From: a virus
Reading direction: 5' to 3' (one strand)
Length of the DNA: 23,550 nt
IMG/VR virus record: IMGVR_UViG_3300046167_000351
Span: 1-23,550 of that record
Both the position numbers and the translations under genes were made by a program. This document shows, piece after piece, positions 6,423-14,822 of the stretch. Every line of letters starts with the position of its first letter. Within the stretch, counting starts at the first letter, position 1. The notes under the pieces were generated by a model that saw only the letters and a list, made by a program, of their open reading frames with translations, was not told the DNA's origin and did not search any database.

Positions 6423-6923
6423 ATGAATATATTTTACTTAGACAGGTGCCCGCGCAAAGCCGCTAGAATGCACTGTGATAAGCATGTAGTCAAAATGATA
6501 CTTGAGTACGCACAATTGCTTAGTACCGCTCACCATGTATTAGACGGGCCTAACGGGCCTATTGTAGACAAGCTTTACAAGGTGACACATAAGAACCACC
6601 CTAGCGCAGTATGGGTTAGGCAGTCACTGCTTCATTATTGGTATGTATACGATATGTTTAAAACGCTATGTTACTTGTATACTGAGATATATGGCAAGGA
6701 ACATTTAACACAAACTAAACTGTTACACGTTCTAAAATATCACCCTGATAATATAGAATTAAAACAATTCCAACACCCGCCTCAATGCATGCCTGAAGAG
6801 TTCTACGACCTAGACACTGTTACGGCTTATCAGCAGTATTACAGAGTCGGCAAGGCAGATATATTAAAATATAAATCTAGAAACCCACCTCATTTTTTAC
6901 AGGAGAACTTATGTGTAAATTAG
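6423..6923 (+). CDS. Conserved phage protein of unknown function (166 aa)
   Basis: The gene is preceded by AAAGGAGAACTT. The 166-residue protein has the striking pattern MNIFYLDRCPRKAARMHCDKHVVKMILEYAQLLSTAHH, then KVTHKNHPSAVWVRQS, then HPPQCMPEEF and a Tyr-rich AYQQYYR near the C-terminus. I recognise this layout (N-terminal DKHVVKM, central NHPxAxW, late MP...Y..YY) as a family spread among marine phages and larger viruses, usually left hypothetical. The conserved His, Cys and Asp residues suggest an enzyme, possibly metal-dependent. No reaction is claimed. Its end overlaps the next gene by 13 bases. Confidence 0.82.
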   Translation: MNIFYLDRCPRKAARMHCDKHVVKMILEYAQLLSTAHHVLDGPNGPIVDKLYKVTHKNHPSAVWVRQSLLHYWYVYDMFKTLCYLYTEIYGKEHLTQTKLLHVLKYHPDNIELKQFQHPPQCMPEEFYDLDTVTAYQQYYRVGKADILKYKSRNPPHFLQENLCVN

Positions 6924-7171
6924 AATACGAAATCATAGAGGACTATACGTGGTGTATAGATTGCGGCGGGCCATTAGACTTGGATTCCATCCCGTGTGAG
7001 CGGCAAGCTGGAGAAGGTGCACCTTTATACAAGGGTTACATTTGCCGTGACTGTCAGTTGATGGAATGTGATAAATGTGGTGACGCTACCCTTGACTATT
7101 CACTTGAGGATAACCATGTAGTATGTGACTGGTGCACTAAACAAGAACAAGTAAAAAGCAGAAAGAAATAA
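6911..7171 (+). CDS. Zinc-ribbon-like protein (86 aa)
   Basis: The 86-residue product carries four CxxC pairs (CIDC, CRDC, CDKC, CDWC) plus a cysteine after DSIP. It should bind two zinc ions in treble-clef or zinc-ribbon fashion. The ATG lies inside the end of the preceding gene, with AGGAGAACTT just before it. The C-terminal tail is basic (KQEQVKSRKK). Such small zinc proteins often bind nucleic acid or a polymerase subunit. As an early-region gene it might modify host transcription, but that is inference. Confidence 0.75.
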   Translation: MCKLEYEIIEDYTWCIDCGGPLDLDSIPCERQAGEGAPLYKGYICRDCQLMECDKCGDATLDYSLEDNHVVCDWCTKQEQVKSRKK

Positions 7172-7172
7172 A

Positions 7173-7502
7173 ATGGATATAGTAAACAACGACTACAACG
7201 ACGTGGAAGACCTAGCTGAAATGATAGCGTCACAAATAGAAGAACATATCATGGATGACTGGGGATGGCCTTTATATGACTACCTCAACGTTATGGATGG
7301 TGTTCATCAATTTGCTGAAACTACTGCACTTAGGACGCAGGCTATGTTGCGTACTGTTCAAGATGAGGTACTGGGAAGTCATAACCTACTTGATGACATG
7401 TATAAAAAAGCTAAACTTAAATTTGACAGGAACCAGTTAGATAGAATTTATGAGATGGATTCCTGTGAAGATAACCCTATGAATGGAGAAAACTATGCCT
7501 AA
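7173..7502 (+). CDS. Acidic hypothetical protein (109 aa)
   Basis: The product has 109 residues, mostly helical by composition and acidic (about 24 Asp/Glu to 8 Lys/Arg by my count). The N-terminal half has the acidic stretch NDYNDVEDLAEMIASQIEEH. There is no recognisable domain. The ribosome binding site is weak (AGAAAGAAATAAA) and the start follows the previous stop by one base, suggesting coupled translation. Function unknown. Confidence 0.72.
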   Translation: MDIVNNDYNDVEDLAEMIASQIEEHIMDDWGWPLYDYLNVMDGVHQFAETTALRTQAMLRTVQDEVLGSHNLLDDMYKKAKLKFDRNQLDRIYEMDSCEDNPMNGENYA

Positions 7503-7833
7503 AATAAATTACGAACACTTTGAAGATAAAATTAAACTAACTGCTAGCCTTGTCAGGCTAGTAGATATGAACAACCCATCACTAGCTAAGGAATTCTATG
7601 AGGATACTGGTGTCCAATTAGTATACGTTAGCAACCCATTCTATAATTGTTGGGTAGCTATAACAGGCCAAGAATGGGCAGTAGATTTATCTGAAGAGAT
7701 ACATAATGGAATGATAATGCACAGGCTAAGCTTAGAGCAAGCTGAGTCCAAGGATGAGTACTATATGCTAGTAGCAGGAAAAGTATCGTCCTTCTTATCT
7801 GAAGATGATTTGTATGATATGGATTTAATATGA
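7495..7833 (+). CDS. Hypothetical protein (112 aa)
   Basis: The start at 7495 is preferred over the in-frame ATG at 7483 because GGAG lies eight bases before 7495, as in neighbouring genes. The 112-residue product begins MPKINYEHFEDKIKL and has a central hydrophobic stretch (VQLVYVSNPFYNCWVAI) and an acidic end. Its start overlaps the previous gene and its end overlaps the primase start, so all three are probably translated together. Function unknown. Confidence 0.72.
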   Translation: MPKINYEHFEDKIKLTASLVRLVDMNNPSLAKEFYEDTGVQLVYVSNPFYNCWVAITGQEWAVDLSEEIHNGMIMHRLSLEQAESKDEYYMLVAGKVSSFLSEDDLYDMDLI

Positions 7834-8588
7834 TGTGGAAAGATATGGCTAAAGCCTTAGACTGTGGCACTAAGCGTAAAATTATGTGCTGTGGTAGCTC
7901 ACCCTCTGCCCTGATATCTAATAACAGATTCGGTATCAGGTTCCATTGCTTCAGGTGTACTGACTTCAATACTTTTATACCGCATGGCAAGCGTAGTGTG
8001 TCTGAGATACTGGCCGCCCGTAAAGCAACCAGTAGCCTCAAGACTTCTAAGTCTATGCCTTCCAGAGCTGTAGCTCTGACTGACCCAGTTGTACCTACAG
8101 AGGCGCATGCGTGGGTGTTGCAGTCAGGATTGCTTCCAGAGGATGCTAACCGAATGTATGGTATGCTATACGACCCTTTCACAAGACGGGTACTTATACC
8201 CCTAGAGAATGGTTTCTTAGCTAGAGCTGTATTCAATGAGCGCCCTAAGTATATCAAATCCTCTACAGCTAACGTGTATGAATTGCCTGTCGATATCCAT
8301 ACGGTTGTGGTAACAGAGGATATCCTATCCGCTATAAAAGTTAATTCAGTAGGATACAGTACCCTTGCTATACTGGGTACGGCTGTATCCCCTACCATTG
8401 CAAGTAGGATAGCGCGTTACAAAAATATTATTATATGGACAGATAGCGATAAAGCTGGAGATGCTGCTTATGTTAAGTTGCGTAAAAAGTTAGCCCTGTA
8501 TCCCGTCAATGTCAGGCGTATAGTAACGGATGATGACCCTAAACTCATTCATAAAAAAACAATAAGAAAATTAATGGAGAATATATGA
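7830..8588 (+). CDS. DNA primase, TOPRIM type, separate from helicase
   Basis: This 252-residue protein resembles the N-terminal primase half of T7 gp4. A cysteine-rich N-terminus (C12, C20, C21, C40, C43, with FHCFRC at 39-43) would be the zinc-binding domain. The TOPRIM fold shows VVVTED with E163 and IIIWTDSDKAGD with D205 and D207, matching the catalytic metal-binding residues of the family. It should make RNA primers for lagging-strand synthesis with the helicase encoded at 12121. The helicase half is missing here, so primase and helicase are split and about 3.5 kb apart. The first zinc pair is CC rather than CxxC. Two ATGs stand side by side (7830 and 7833). Confidence 0.88.
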   Translation: MMWKDMAKALDCGTKRKIMCCGSSPSALISNNRFGIRFHCFRCTDFNTFIPHGKRSVSEILAARKATSSLKTSKSMPSRAVALTDPVVPTEAHAWVLQSGLLPEDANRMYGMLYDPFTRRVLIPLENGFLARAVFNERPKYIKSSTANVYELPVDIHTVVVTEDILSAIKVNSVGYSTLAILGTAVSPTIASRIARYKNIIIWTDSDKAGDAAYVKLRKKLALYPVNVRRIVTDDDPKLIHKKTIRKLMENI

Positions 8589-10591
8589 ATATAAGAATAA
8601 ATAAAAAGAGGGATAAGTTACTGACAGAGTATGCCATAAGTATGCTCAAGGACTTTTATCTCTTAGACGGGGAGACCTCTCCACAAGAGGGGTACGCAAG
8701 AGCGGCAGAGGCATGGTCAAGGCCATTCCCTAATACGAACCTAGCATCCTATGATACTGCTGAGACTAAGGCTTTGGCTAAAAGACTATACGAGTACGCA
8801 AGTAAAAAGTGGTTTATGTTCTCAAGTCCTGTCCTATCCAACGCGCCAGTAAATCCTTACTGTAAAGATAAGGCCCCTAAGTCTAAAGGCTTACCTATCT
8901 CATGCTTTCTTACATATGTGCCAGATACAGTGGAAGGATTAATAGAACATAGTACTGAGCTACGTTGGCTAAGTGTGTTAGGTGGTGGCGTAGGTGGGCA
9001 TTGGGATGATGTCAGAACGGTGTCAGATATAGCCCCTGGCCCTATTCCATTCTTACACACTGTAGATGCTGATATGATAGCCTACAGGCAAGGTAAAACC
9101 CGCAAGGGTTCTTATGCCGCTTATATGTCAGTACACCATCCAGACCTAATGGAGTTCTTAAACATTCGTATCCCTACAGGTGACGTACAGCGAAAGGCTT
9201 TGAATATACATAACGCCCTCAATGTAACTAATGAGTTCATGGAAGCAGTAGTAGCTGATGAAGACTATGAGCTGAGAGACCCTAAGGACAATAGTGTCAA
9301 AGAAACCTTGAAGGCACGTAAGGTATGGGAACGCATAATGGAGGTACGCTTCAGGACAGGCGAGCCGTATCTGAACTTCATAGATACAGCCAATGATGCT
9401 ATGCCTGCGGCTCTCAAGGACAAGGGATTAAAGATACACGGCTCTAATCTATGCAATGAGATACACTTACCTACTAGTAAAGATAGAACTGCTGTCTGCT
9501 GCTTATCCTCGCTTAACTTAGAATACTATAATGAGTGGAAAGATACGACTATAGTAGAGGATTTAATTACTATGCTAGATAACATTCTGACCTACTTCAT
9601 AAACCAAGCGCCGCCTGCATTGAGCAAGGCAATTTTTTCGGCGAAACAAGAACGCTCTCTTGGACTAGGTGCTATGGGATTCCACAGCCTTTTACAAAAG
9701 AGTGGTGTACCTTGGGAGAGTGAGGCGGCCAGAGATATAAACAAGGCAGTCTTTATGACAATAAAAGCAAGGGCCTTGCAACAGACAAGGAAGCTTGCAG
9801 ACGAGCGCGGTGAGTACTTAGATGGCAAGGGTACGGGTAGACGTAACTCCCATTTACTAGCTATAGCCCCTAACGCTTCATCAGGTATAATACTTTCTAC
9901 TTCCCCGTCTATTGAGCCTCTCAAGGCTAATGCGTATACGCATAGGACACGGGCAGGTTCTTTCTTGGTGAAGAATGAATATCTTAGTAAGATTCTGGAT
10001 AAGCGTGGCGAAAACAATGATGCAACATGGACCTCAATCATAACTAACAAAGGTTCAGTGCAGCATCTACCTTTCCTGAAAGAAGGTGAGAAAGCTGTAT
10101 TCAAAACAGCAGATGAACTTAACCAGAACTGGGTAATTAAACATGCGGCTGATAGACAACCTTATATATGTCAGGGCCAGTCTGTTAATCTATTCTTTCC
10201 CTCTGGTGCTAGTAAGAGCTACGTTAGCAAGACACATCTAAAAGCTTGGAAGAGTGGTCTCAAGGGATTGTACTACCTACGCACAGAGTCAACGTCCAGA
10301 GCAGAGAATGTATCTGAGAAAGTTGAGAGGGTAGCCTTGAAATCTGATAACAGGAGTATTATATATGGTAAGGATGATTGCCCATACTGTCAATTAGCTA
10401 AGGAGGAACTTACATTCAGAAACATTGATTACGAATACATATCCCTAACGGATATTAATAAAACTGCTAGTGAAGTAACAGGCAGGGATGTTTATACAGT
10501 ACCCCAGATATACATAGATGGACAATACATAGGAGGATACGCTCAACTGATGGAAACTGAAGATGAGGAATGCCTAGCGTGTGAAGGATGA
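8585..10591 (+). CDS. nrdA: Class I ribonucleotide reductase alpha with embedded glutaredoxin
   Basis: The enzyme reduces ribonucleotides to deoxyribonucleotides for phage DNA synthesis. Visible catalytic residues are C107 (ISCFLTY), the N288/C290/E292 trio (SNLCNEIH), a disulfide partner C305/C306, and the radical-transfer tyrosines Y563/Y564 (GLYYLRT). At 668 residues it lacks the N-terminal ATP cone, so dATP feedback inhibition is probably absent. From about residue 590 a glutaredoxin-like domain follows (CPYC at 599-602, TVPQIYIDG at 638-646). After it comes the usual C-terminal redox tail ECLACEG (cysteines 663 and 666). The glutaredoxin therefore seems inserted just before the tail it would reduce. 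The start overlaps the primase stop and has GGAG upstream. Confidence 0.93.
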   Translation: MNIRINKKRDKLLTEYAISMLKDFYLLDGETSPQEGYARAAEAWSRPFPNTNLASYDTAETKALAKRLYEYASKKWFMFSSPVLSNAPVNPYCKDKAPKSKGLPISCFLTYVPDTVEGLIEHSTELRWLSVLGGGVGGHWDDVRTVSDIAPGPIPFLHTVDADMIAYRQGKTRKGSYAAYMSVHHPDLMEFLNIRIPTGDVQRKALNIHNALNVTNEFMEAVVADEDYELRDPKDNSVKETLKARKVWERIMEVRFRTGEPYLNFIDTANDAMPAALKDKGLKIHGSNLCNEIHLPTSKDRTAVCCLSSLNLEYYNEWKDTTIVEDLITMLDNILTYFINQAPPALSKAIFSAKQERSLGLGAMGFHSLLQKSGVPWESEAARDINKAVFMTIKARALQQTRKLADERGEYLDGKGTGRRNSHLLAIAPNASSGIILSTSPSIEPLKANAYTHRTRAGSFLVKNEYLSKILDKRGENNDATWTSIITNKGSVQHLPFLKEGEKAVFKTADELNQNWVIKHAADRQPYICQGQSVNLFFPSGASKSYVSKTHLKAWKSGLKGLYYLRTESTSRAENVSEKVERVALKSDNRSIIYGKDDCPYCQLAKEELTFRNIDYEYISLTDINKTASEVTGRDVYTVPQIYIDGQYIGGYAQLMETEDEECLACEG

Positions 10592-10607
10592 GTACGTCTG
10601 TACTCAT
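10588..10607 (+). promoter_or_regulatory. Leader hairpin B (between nrdA and nrdB)
   Basis: ATGAGTAC (10588-10595) pairs exactly with GTACTCAT (10600-10607) around loop GTCT. It begins on the last bases of nrdA. The A/T-rich leader after it (CACAAAAATATAAC...) resembles the one after hairpin A, and the distance to the next start is 45 bases against 49. It probably protects or processes mRNA, or sets the nrdA/nrdB ratio. Confidence 0.6.
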
Positions 10608-10652
10608 TCACAAAAATATAACAAAAATTTTTAAGCCAAAAATGGAGAAAAT

Positions 10653-11615
10653 ATGTCATTATTAGACTACAGTAAAGCCTACAAGCCTTTCAAGTACCCT
10701 TGGGCAGTAGAGCTATCAAAAAAACATGAAGAGGTACACTGGATTGAGGATGAGGCAGAATTATCTGAAGACATTCAAGACTGGAAGACTAAGCTGACCC
10801 AAGAGGAGAAAACTTTTATCACACAGGTGCTGCGGATGTTTACACAGGCTGACGTACAGGTAGGACAGAACTATCATGAGATGCTTATCCCCGTGTTCAA
10901 GAATAATGAGGCTAGGAATATGTTATCCTCATTTGCAGCTAGGGAAGCTATCCACCAGAGGGCCTATGCTCTACTGAACGATACGTTAGGTCTACCAGAT
11001 GAAGACTTTCATAAGTTTCTTGAGTATACTGAGATGGCTGACAAGATAGCGTTCATGAGTAACAAGACTAGTAATACTTTTCAAGGTACTGCCCTTGCAT
11101 TAGCTAAGTCTGTGTTCAATGAGGGCCTGTCTGTGTTCGCGTCCTTTGTGATGCTGCTTAACTTCCAACGCTTTGGTAAGATGAAGGGTATGGGTACTAT
11201 TGTTGAGTGGTCAATACGAGATGAGAATTTGCACGTACAAGGTAATGCAAAATTGTTCAGAGAGTTCTGTGCAGAGCATCCCAGAATTGTAACAGATGAG
11301 TTAAAGTCTAAAGTATATCAGATAGCTAGGGATGTAGTGTCTCTAGAGGATAAGTTTATTGAACTGGCATTTAATGGATTAGATATGGAAGGACTAACCG
11401 AGAAAGATGTTAAACAGTACATAAGACATATAGCAGATAGGAGGCTGCTGCAACTAGGAATGAAACCTAACTTTAAAGTAAAAGACAACCCCTTGCCTTG
11501 GCTAGAGTGGATACTGAACGGTGCATCACATGATAATTTCTTTGAGAAACGTGTGACTGAGTATAGTACTGCTGGTATGTCAGGTGACTGGGACTGGGAG
11601 AGTGTAAATGGATGA
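10653..11615 (+). CDS. nrdB: Class Ia-type ribonucleotide reductase beta
   Basis: This is the 320-residue radical-generating subunit. The diiron ligands can be placed by spacing against E. coli NrdB: D67, E98, H101, E157, E191 and H194. The radical tyrosine is present at Y105, in EAIHQRAY, at the position of E. coli Y122. The protein is therefore expected to use a tyrosyl radical rather than a radical-free variant. It is shorter than the roughly 375-residue E. coli protein. The ribosome binding site is TGGAGAAAAT. It follows nrdA across a 61-base gap with leader hairpin B, and the nucleotide-kinase-like gene overlaps its end. Confidence 0.94.
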   Translation: MSLLDYSKAYKPFKYPWAVELSKKHEEVHWIEDEAELSEDIQDWKTKLTQEEKTFITQVLRMFTQADVQVGQNYHEMLIPVFKNNEARNMLSSFAAREAIHQRAYALLNDTLGLPDEDFHKFLEYTEMADKIAFMSNKTSNTFQGTALALAKSVFNEGLSVFASFVMLLNFQRFGKMKGMGTIVEWSIRDENLHVQGNAKLFREFCAEHPRIVTDELKSKVYQIARDVVSLEDKFIELAFNGLDMEGLTEKDVKQYIRHIADRRLLQLGMKPNFKVKDNPLPWLEWILNGASHDNFFEKRVTEYSTAGMSGDWDWESVNG

Positions 11616-12117
11616 TAGAATGAAGATAATGATTAATGGTTACGCTAGGCATGGTAAAGATGCTGTAGCAGATATCTTAACAAGCTATAACTTTAGAAAG
11701 AAAGATGCTTCTATGATTGTAGCCAGAGATATCGTGCTGCATGCGTTACCAAAGAATTACTATGGCTATGGTTGCTTAGAAGACCAGATAATGATGTGTT
11801 ATCTGGATAGAGTTAAGCGTAGAGAGTGGTGGTACGAGTACGTGAGAAACTTCGGCCCTGATAAGCTTACTATTGAGTGCCTAACAGGTGGAGACTTACG
11901 TGTAGGTATACGTAGACGCTCTGAGTTCGAAAAGGTAAAAGAATTGTTTGATTTAACTATCTGGGTAGATGCTACAGGCAGATTAGGTGAAGAAAACTTA
12001 GAGCCTTGGCTTGACATTGGGCCTGGGGACCACGATATAGTAATACATAACAACGGAGACTTAAACGACCTAAGACATGCTGTAGAATGTGTCATGCGGT
12101 CTGTATTAACGGAGTAA
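11608..12117 (+). CDS. Deoxynucleoside monophosphate kinase-like P-loop protein
   Basis: This 169-residue protein starts with a kinase-type P-loop, MINGYARHGKDAVAD (residues 8-22), of the GxxxxGKD form seen in phage dNMP kinases (T4 gene 1 family). Later come basic segments (DRVKRREWW, VGIRRRSEF) that could form the lid or bind phosphate, then LTIWVDATGR, in the expected place after the core. It would convert dNMPs from degraded host DNA to dNDPs, fitting its place after the ribonucleotide reductase genes. The start overlaps the end of nrdB. An in-frame ATG at 11620 is an alternative. Confidence 0.72.
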   Translation: MDDRMKIMINGYARHGKDAVADILTSYNFRKKDASMIVARDIVLHALPKNYYGYGCLEDQIMMCYLDRVKRREWWYEYVRNFGPDKLTIECLTGGDLRVGIRRRSEFEKVKELFDLTIWVDATGRLGEENLEPWLDIGPGDHDIVIHNNGDLNDLRHAVECVMRSVLTE

Positions 12118-12120
12118 ACT

Positions 12121-13383
12121 ATGATAGACTTAACATTACTACAGATGCTTAAGTATCGCGGAGAGTTCTTTAGGATTAAGGGTAGAATACCTAACAAAGC
12201 CTTGGACCCCCAGACTATACAGATACTTAAGTCATATGAGACATACTTTAAGAACTGTCCTGAGGCTAAAAGCGTAGATGCTCAAAAGCTGCTTACCATA
12301 TTCAGAGCTAACAACCCTGACATGGCTGAGGAGACAAGGACTGCTTATGAAGGTATCATATCTCATATAGTTAATGACGTGTCAGAGGAAGAGAAGTCTG
12401 GAGTCATGCGTTCCTTGTTAGAGCTGCGTATGGGTACAGACATAGCTAACCTTATTGACAAGTGGGATATGGGTGACGTGGCTAACCTACATGCAGAGCT
12501 GCGAGGGGTATCAGATGAGTTCGAGAGAGACTGTGATATAAAGTCATTAGATTATATAAAGCCTGACCTCAATGAGCTACTAGAGGATAGTAAAGAAACC
12601 TCTGGATATCAGTGGAGGCTTGAGAGCCTACGTAAATCGCAGCGCGGATTACGTGCAGGGGACTTCGGTATCATAGCAGGTAGACCTGACAAGGGTAAGA
12701 CTACTTTCCTAGCGTCAGAGCTAACTCACCTAGTAACACAGATACCTGAGGATAAGACTATCCTATGGTTAAACAATGAAGGGAGGGGAGATAGAATATT
12801 CCTGAGACTAGTACAAGCTGCATTAGGTAAGCAAGTGTCACAGATACGTAACACTCCTAACCCTATGGAAGCTTACAAGAAAGCTATTAAATCAGATGAC
12901 CCCTACAAGATTAGAATTGTAGATATACACGGGCAAGATACGTATGCAGTTGAGAACTTAATACGTGCTAACGACCCAGCTATAATAGTTTATGATATGA
13001 TAGATAAGATAAGGGGATTTAAAAGTGAAGCTAGGACTGACCTAGCACTAGAAGAGATGTACTCCTGGGCCAGGGAGATAGGTGTCAAGTATGATGCTGT
13101 TGGCCTAGCTACATCACAGATAAGTAATGAGGGAGACAACCTTTCATTCCCGTCACTGGGTATGCTAAAGGATAGTAAGACAGGCAAGCAGGGAGCATGT
13201 GACTTCCAGCTAATGATAGGAGCTTTAAACGAGCCGTCCTATGAAGGCTATAGATACTTAGGTCTACCAAAAAACAAGCTACGTAGAGAAGGTGCAGCGA
13301 GCTGCCCACGTACTACAGTAGCCTTTAAACCCCAGATAGCCCGCTTCGAGGACTTACCTATTGAAGCAGCGAACTTAGATTAG
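12121..13383 (+). CDS. Replicative DNA helicase, DnaB/T7 gp4 C-terminal type
   Basis: The product has 420 residues. An N-terminal helical region (1-150) could bind primase or start hexamer assembly. The RecA-like motor follows: Walker A GRPDKGKTT at 187-195, catalytic E220 (LWLNNE), Walker B IIVYDMID around 288-295, the TSQ sensor at 331-333, and a basic C-terminal motif KNKLRREG near 384. It would unwind DNA at the fork as a hexamer. It lacks a primase domain, which is encoded separately at 7830. The ribosome binding site is ACGGAGTAAACT. Confidence 0.92.
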   Translation: MIDLTLLQMLKYRGEFFRIKGRIPNKALDPQTIQILKSYETYFKNCPEAKSVDAQKLLTIFRANNPDMAEETRTAYEGIISHIVNDVSEEEKSGVMRSLLELRMGTDIANLIDKWDMGDVANLHAELRGVSDEFERDCDIKSLDYIKPDLNELLEDSKETSGYQWRLESLRKSQRGLRAGDFGIIAGRPDKGKTTFLASELTHLVTQIPEDKTILWLNNEGRGDRIFLRLVQAALGKQVSQIRNTPNPMEAYKKAIKSDDPYKIRIVDIHGQDTYAVENLIRANDPAIIVYDMIDKIRGFKSEARTDLALEEMYSWAREIGVKYDAVGLATSQISNEGDNLSFPSLGMLKDSKTGKQGACDFQLMIGALNEPSYEGYRYLGLPKNKLRREGAASCPRTTVAFKPQIARFEDLPIEAANLD

Positions 13384-13392
13384 GAGATTAAC

Positions 13393-14610
13393 ATGGGTAA
13401 AAGAAAAGATTGGACGGATAAAGAATTATCTGATGCTGTTAAGGAATCTAATGGTAACTTAACTCAAGCAGCTAAGAAACTTAATCATATATACAAGTCC
13501 TTTATAAGAACAGGAGAACGTAGTAAGGTGTCAAGACAGAACCTTCAGACTTGGATTGACCCAAGCGAAGACTTGTCTGAGTTATCAGATAACTTCTCAT
13601 TACAGAAAACTAATAGGAAGTTGATGCTAACTAACACAAAGCTGCGAAGGAATTTAAAGGCCGCTGAGACGATTGCTGTGACAAAGGATACAGTACTGCT
13701 AGAAATCAAAAAAGCTGCTCAGGAAGCATCCTTGAGGTCTCTAGGCCCTATTCAGTTACGACCTAACAACTCTAAGGGTAAGGGTATAATCATTGAGCTA
13801 CTCTTCTCTGACTTACAGATAGGTAAGCTGATGTCTGGGTATGATTCTGACGTAGCCTACCGCCGTGTTCAGGAATGGATTACTGTAGCGATGCAGCGTA
13901 TCGAACAGTACAAGACCTTAGGCTACAAGATAGATGGTATAACTCTGGCATTGTTAGGAGATATTATTGAATCTGATAAGAAACATGGATTGCAATCTGC
14001 CAGAGCTTGTGATATAGGAACAGCTGACCAGATTAAACGCAGCATAGATATACTATATAATGTAGTGCTGCGAGAACTAGCTACAGTGAACGCGCCTATG
14101 AAAGTTATATGTATCACAGGGAACCATGACTGGGATGGACACGGCTTGTTTATGTTTAAGCCAGGGAGAGAGCAGCTGTCATGGCCGTTGTATCATGCAT
14201 TGAAAGCTATGTGTGAGATAAGTGACATGGATGCTGAGTTCATTATACCTGAGGGAGCATTCCACGTACATGATATCTATGGCACTAAGGTTCTTTATGA
14301 ACATGGTGTAGGTGTTGGAGCTGGGTATACTCAGATGAAGAACCACCTAGCTAAAAGAACTGACCAGTTAAAAACGTACATCACTCTGTTTAGGATGGGT
14401 GACAAACATAACATATGTCAGTTCAATAACAACAGGTATGTAGTCAACGGTGCATTCTTTGGTGACAGCAGACACGGAGAAGAGTACTCAGGTATCGTAG
14501 GGTATGATGGTGAACCTGCTCAGATTATGTTCGCCCACGTAAAAAGAAAGGATAACAGAAGAACAACTATCTTTGATAGTTTTGCAATTCAGTTAGGACA
14601 TATTGACTAA
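13393..14610 (+). CDS. Calcineurin-like metallophosphoesterase with N-terminal HTH-like domain
   Basis: The protein has 405 residues. Residues 1-55 look like a helix-turn-helix (NLTQAAKKL...SRQNLQTWI), and 60-115 are coiled-coil-like. The phosphoesterase core shows SDLQIG (D140), LLGDIIES (D190), GNHDWDG (N244, H245) and EHGVG (H304). The usual DxH is DxQ here, a variant that can still bind one metal fully. It lies between helicase and DNA polymerase, so a DNA exonuclease or repair nuclease is more likely than a protein phosphatase. The ribosome binding site is TAGGAGATTAAC. The substrate is not known. Confidence 0.82.
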   Translation: MGKRKDWTDKELSDAVKESNGNLTQAAKKLNHIYKSFIRTGERSKVSRQNLQTWIDPSEDLSELSDNFSLQKTNRKLMLTNTKLRRNLKAAETIAVTKDTVLLEIKKAAQEASLRSLGPIQLRPNNSKGKGIIIELLFSDLQIGKLMSGYDSDVAYRRVQEWITVAMQRIEQYKTLGYKIDGITLALLGDIIESDKKHGLQSARACDIGTADQIKRSIDILYNVVLRELATVNAPMKVICITGNHDWDGHGLFMFKPGREQLSWPLYHALKAMCEISDMDAEFIIPEGAFHVHDIYGTKVLYEHGVGVGAGYTQMKNHLAKRTDQLKTYITLFRMGDKHNICQFNNNRYVVNGAFFGDSRHGEEYSGIVGYDGEPAQIMFAHVKRKDNRRTTIFDSFAIQLGHID

Positions 14611-14822
14611 TGGATATTTATGACTATATAAATAGTAACCTTGAGAATGACTTAAGGAAACAAGGGCGAGTTGCCCGTATCTCTGGCATAGGTAGAGAGG
14701 ATGAGATTATACTATGCGAGACTGAGGCAGAGCCTCTTGAATATCAAATAGAAAAAGTAATACATGAATTAGAATTAGAATATAGTAACACATATTTTGT
14801 GATAAAAATTTTGGAGGAGTAA
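14610..14822 (+). CDS. Small acidic hypothetical protein (70 aa)
   Basis: The start shares one base with the stop of the metallophosphoesterase, and the end is followed directly by the DNA polymerase start. The 70-residue product begins MDIYDYINSNLENDLRKQG and ends in a Glu-rich helix plus a strand (NTYFVIKILEE). No domain is recognised. Its place directly before the polymerase suggests a replication accessory role, but only by neighbourhood. Confidence 0.72.
   Translation: MDIYDYINSNLENDLRKQGRVARISGIGREDEIILCETEAEPLEYQIEKVIHELELEYSNTYFVIKILEE

Noticed and set aside
7541-7564. Imperfect hairpin CTGCTAGCC/GGCTAGTAG in an early gene
   Set aside because: It has one mismatch, is fully coding and has no repeated copy or positional logic.
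7658-8398. Long minus-strand open frame (246 codons) opposite the primase gene
   Set aside because: It mirrors the + strand primase, whose TOPRIM and zinc motifs are clear. Its product has no domain and no binding site, and all other genes run on the + strand.
9592-10104. Minus-strand open frame (170 codons) opposite nrdA
   Set aside because: It lies wholly inside the strongly supported nrdA gene and has no recognisable product.
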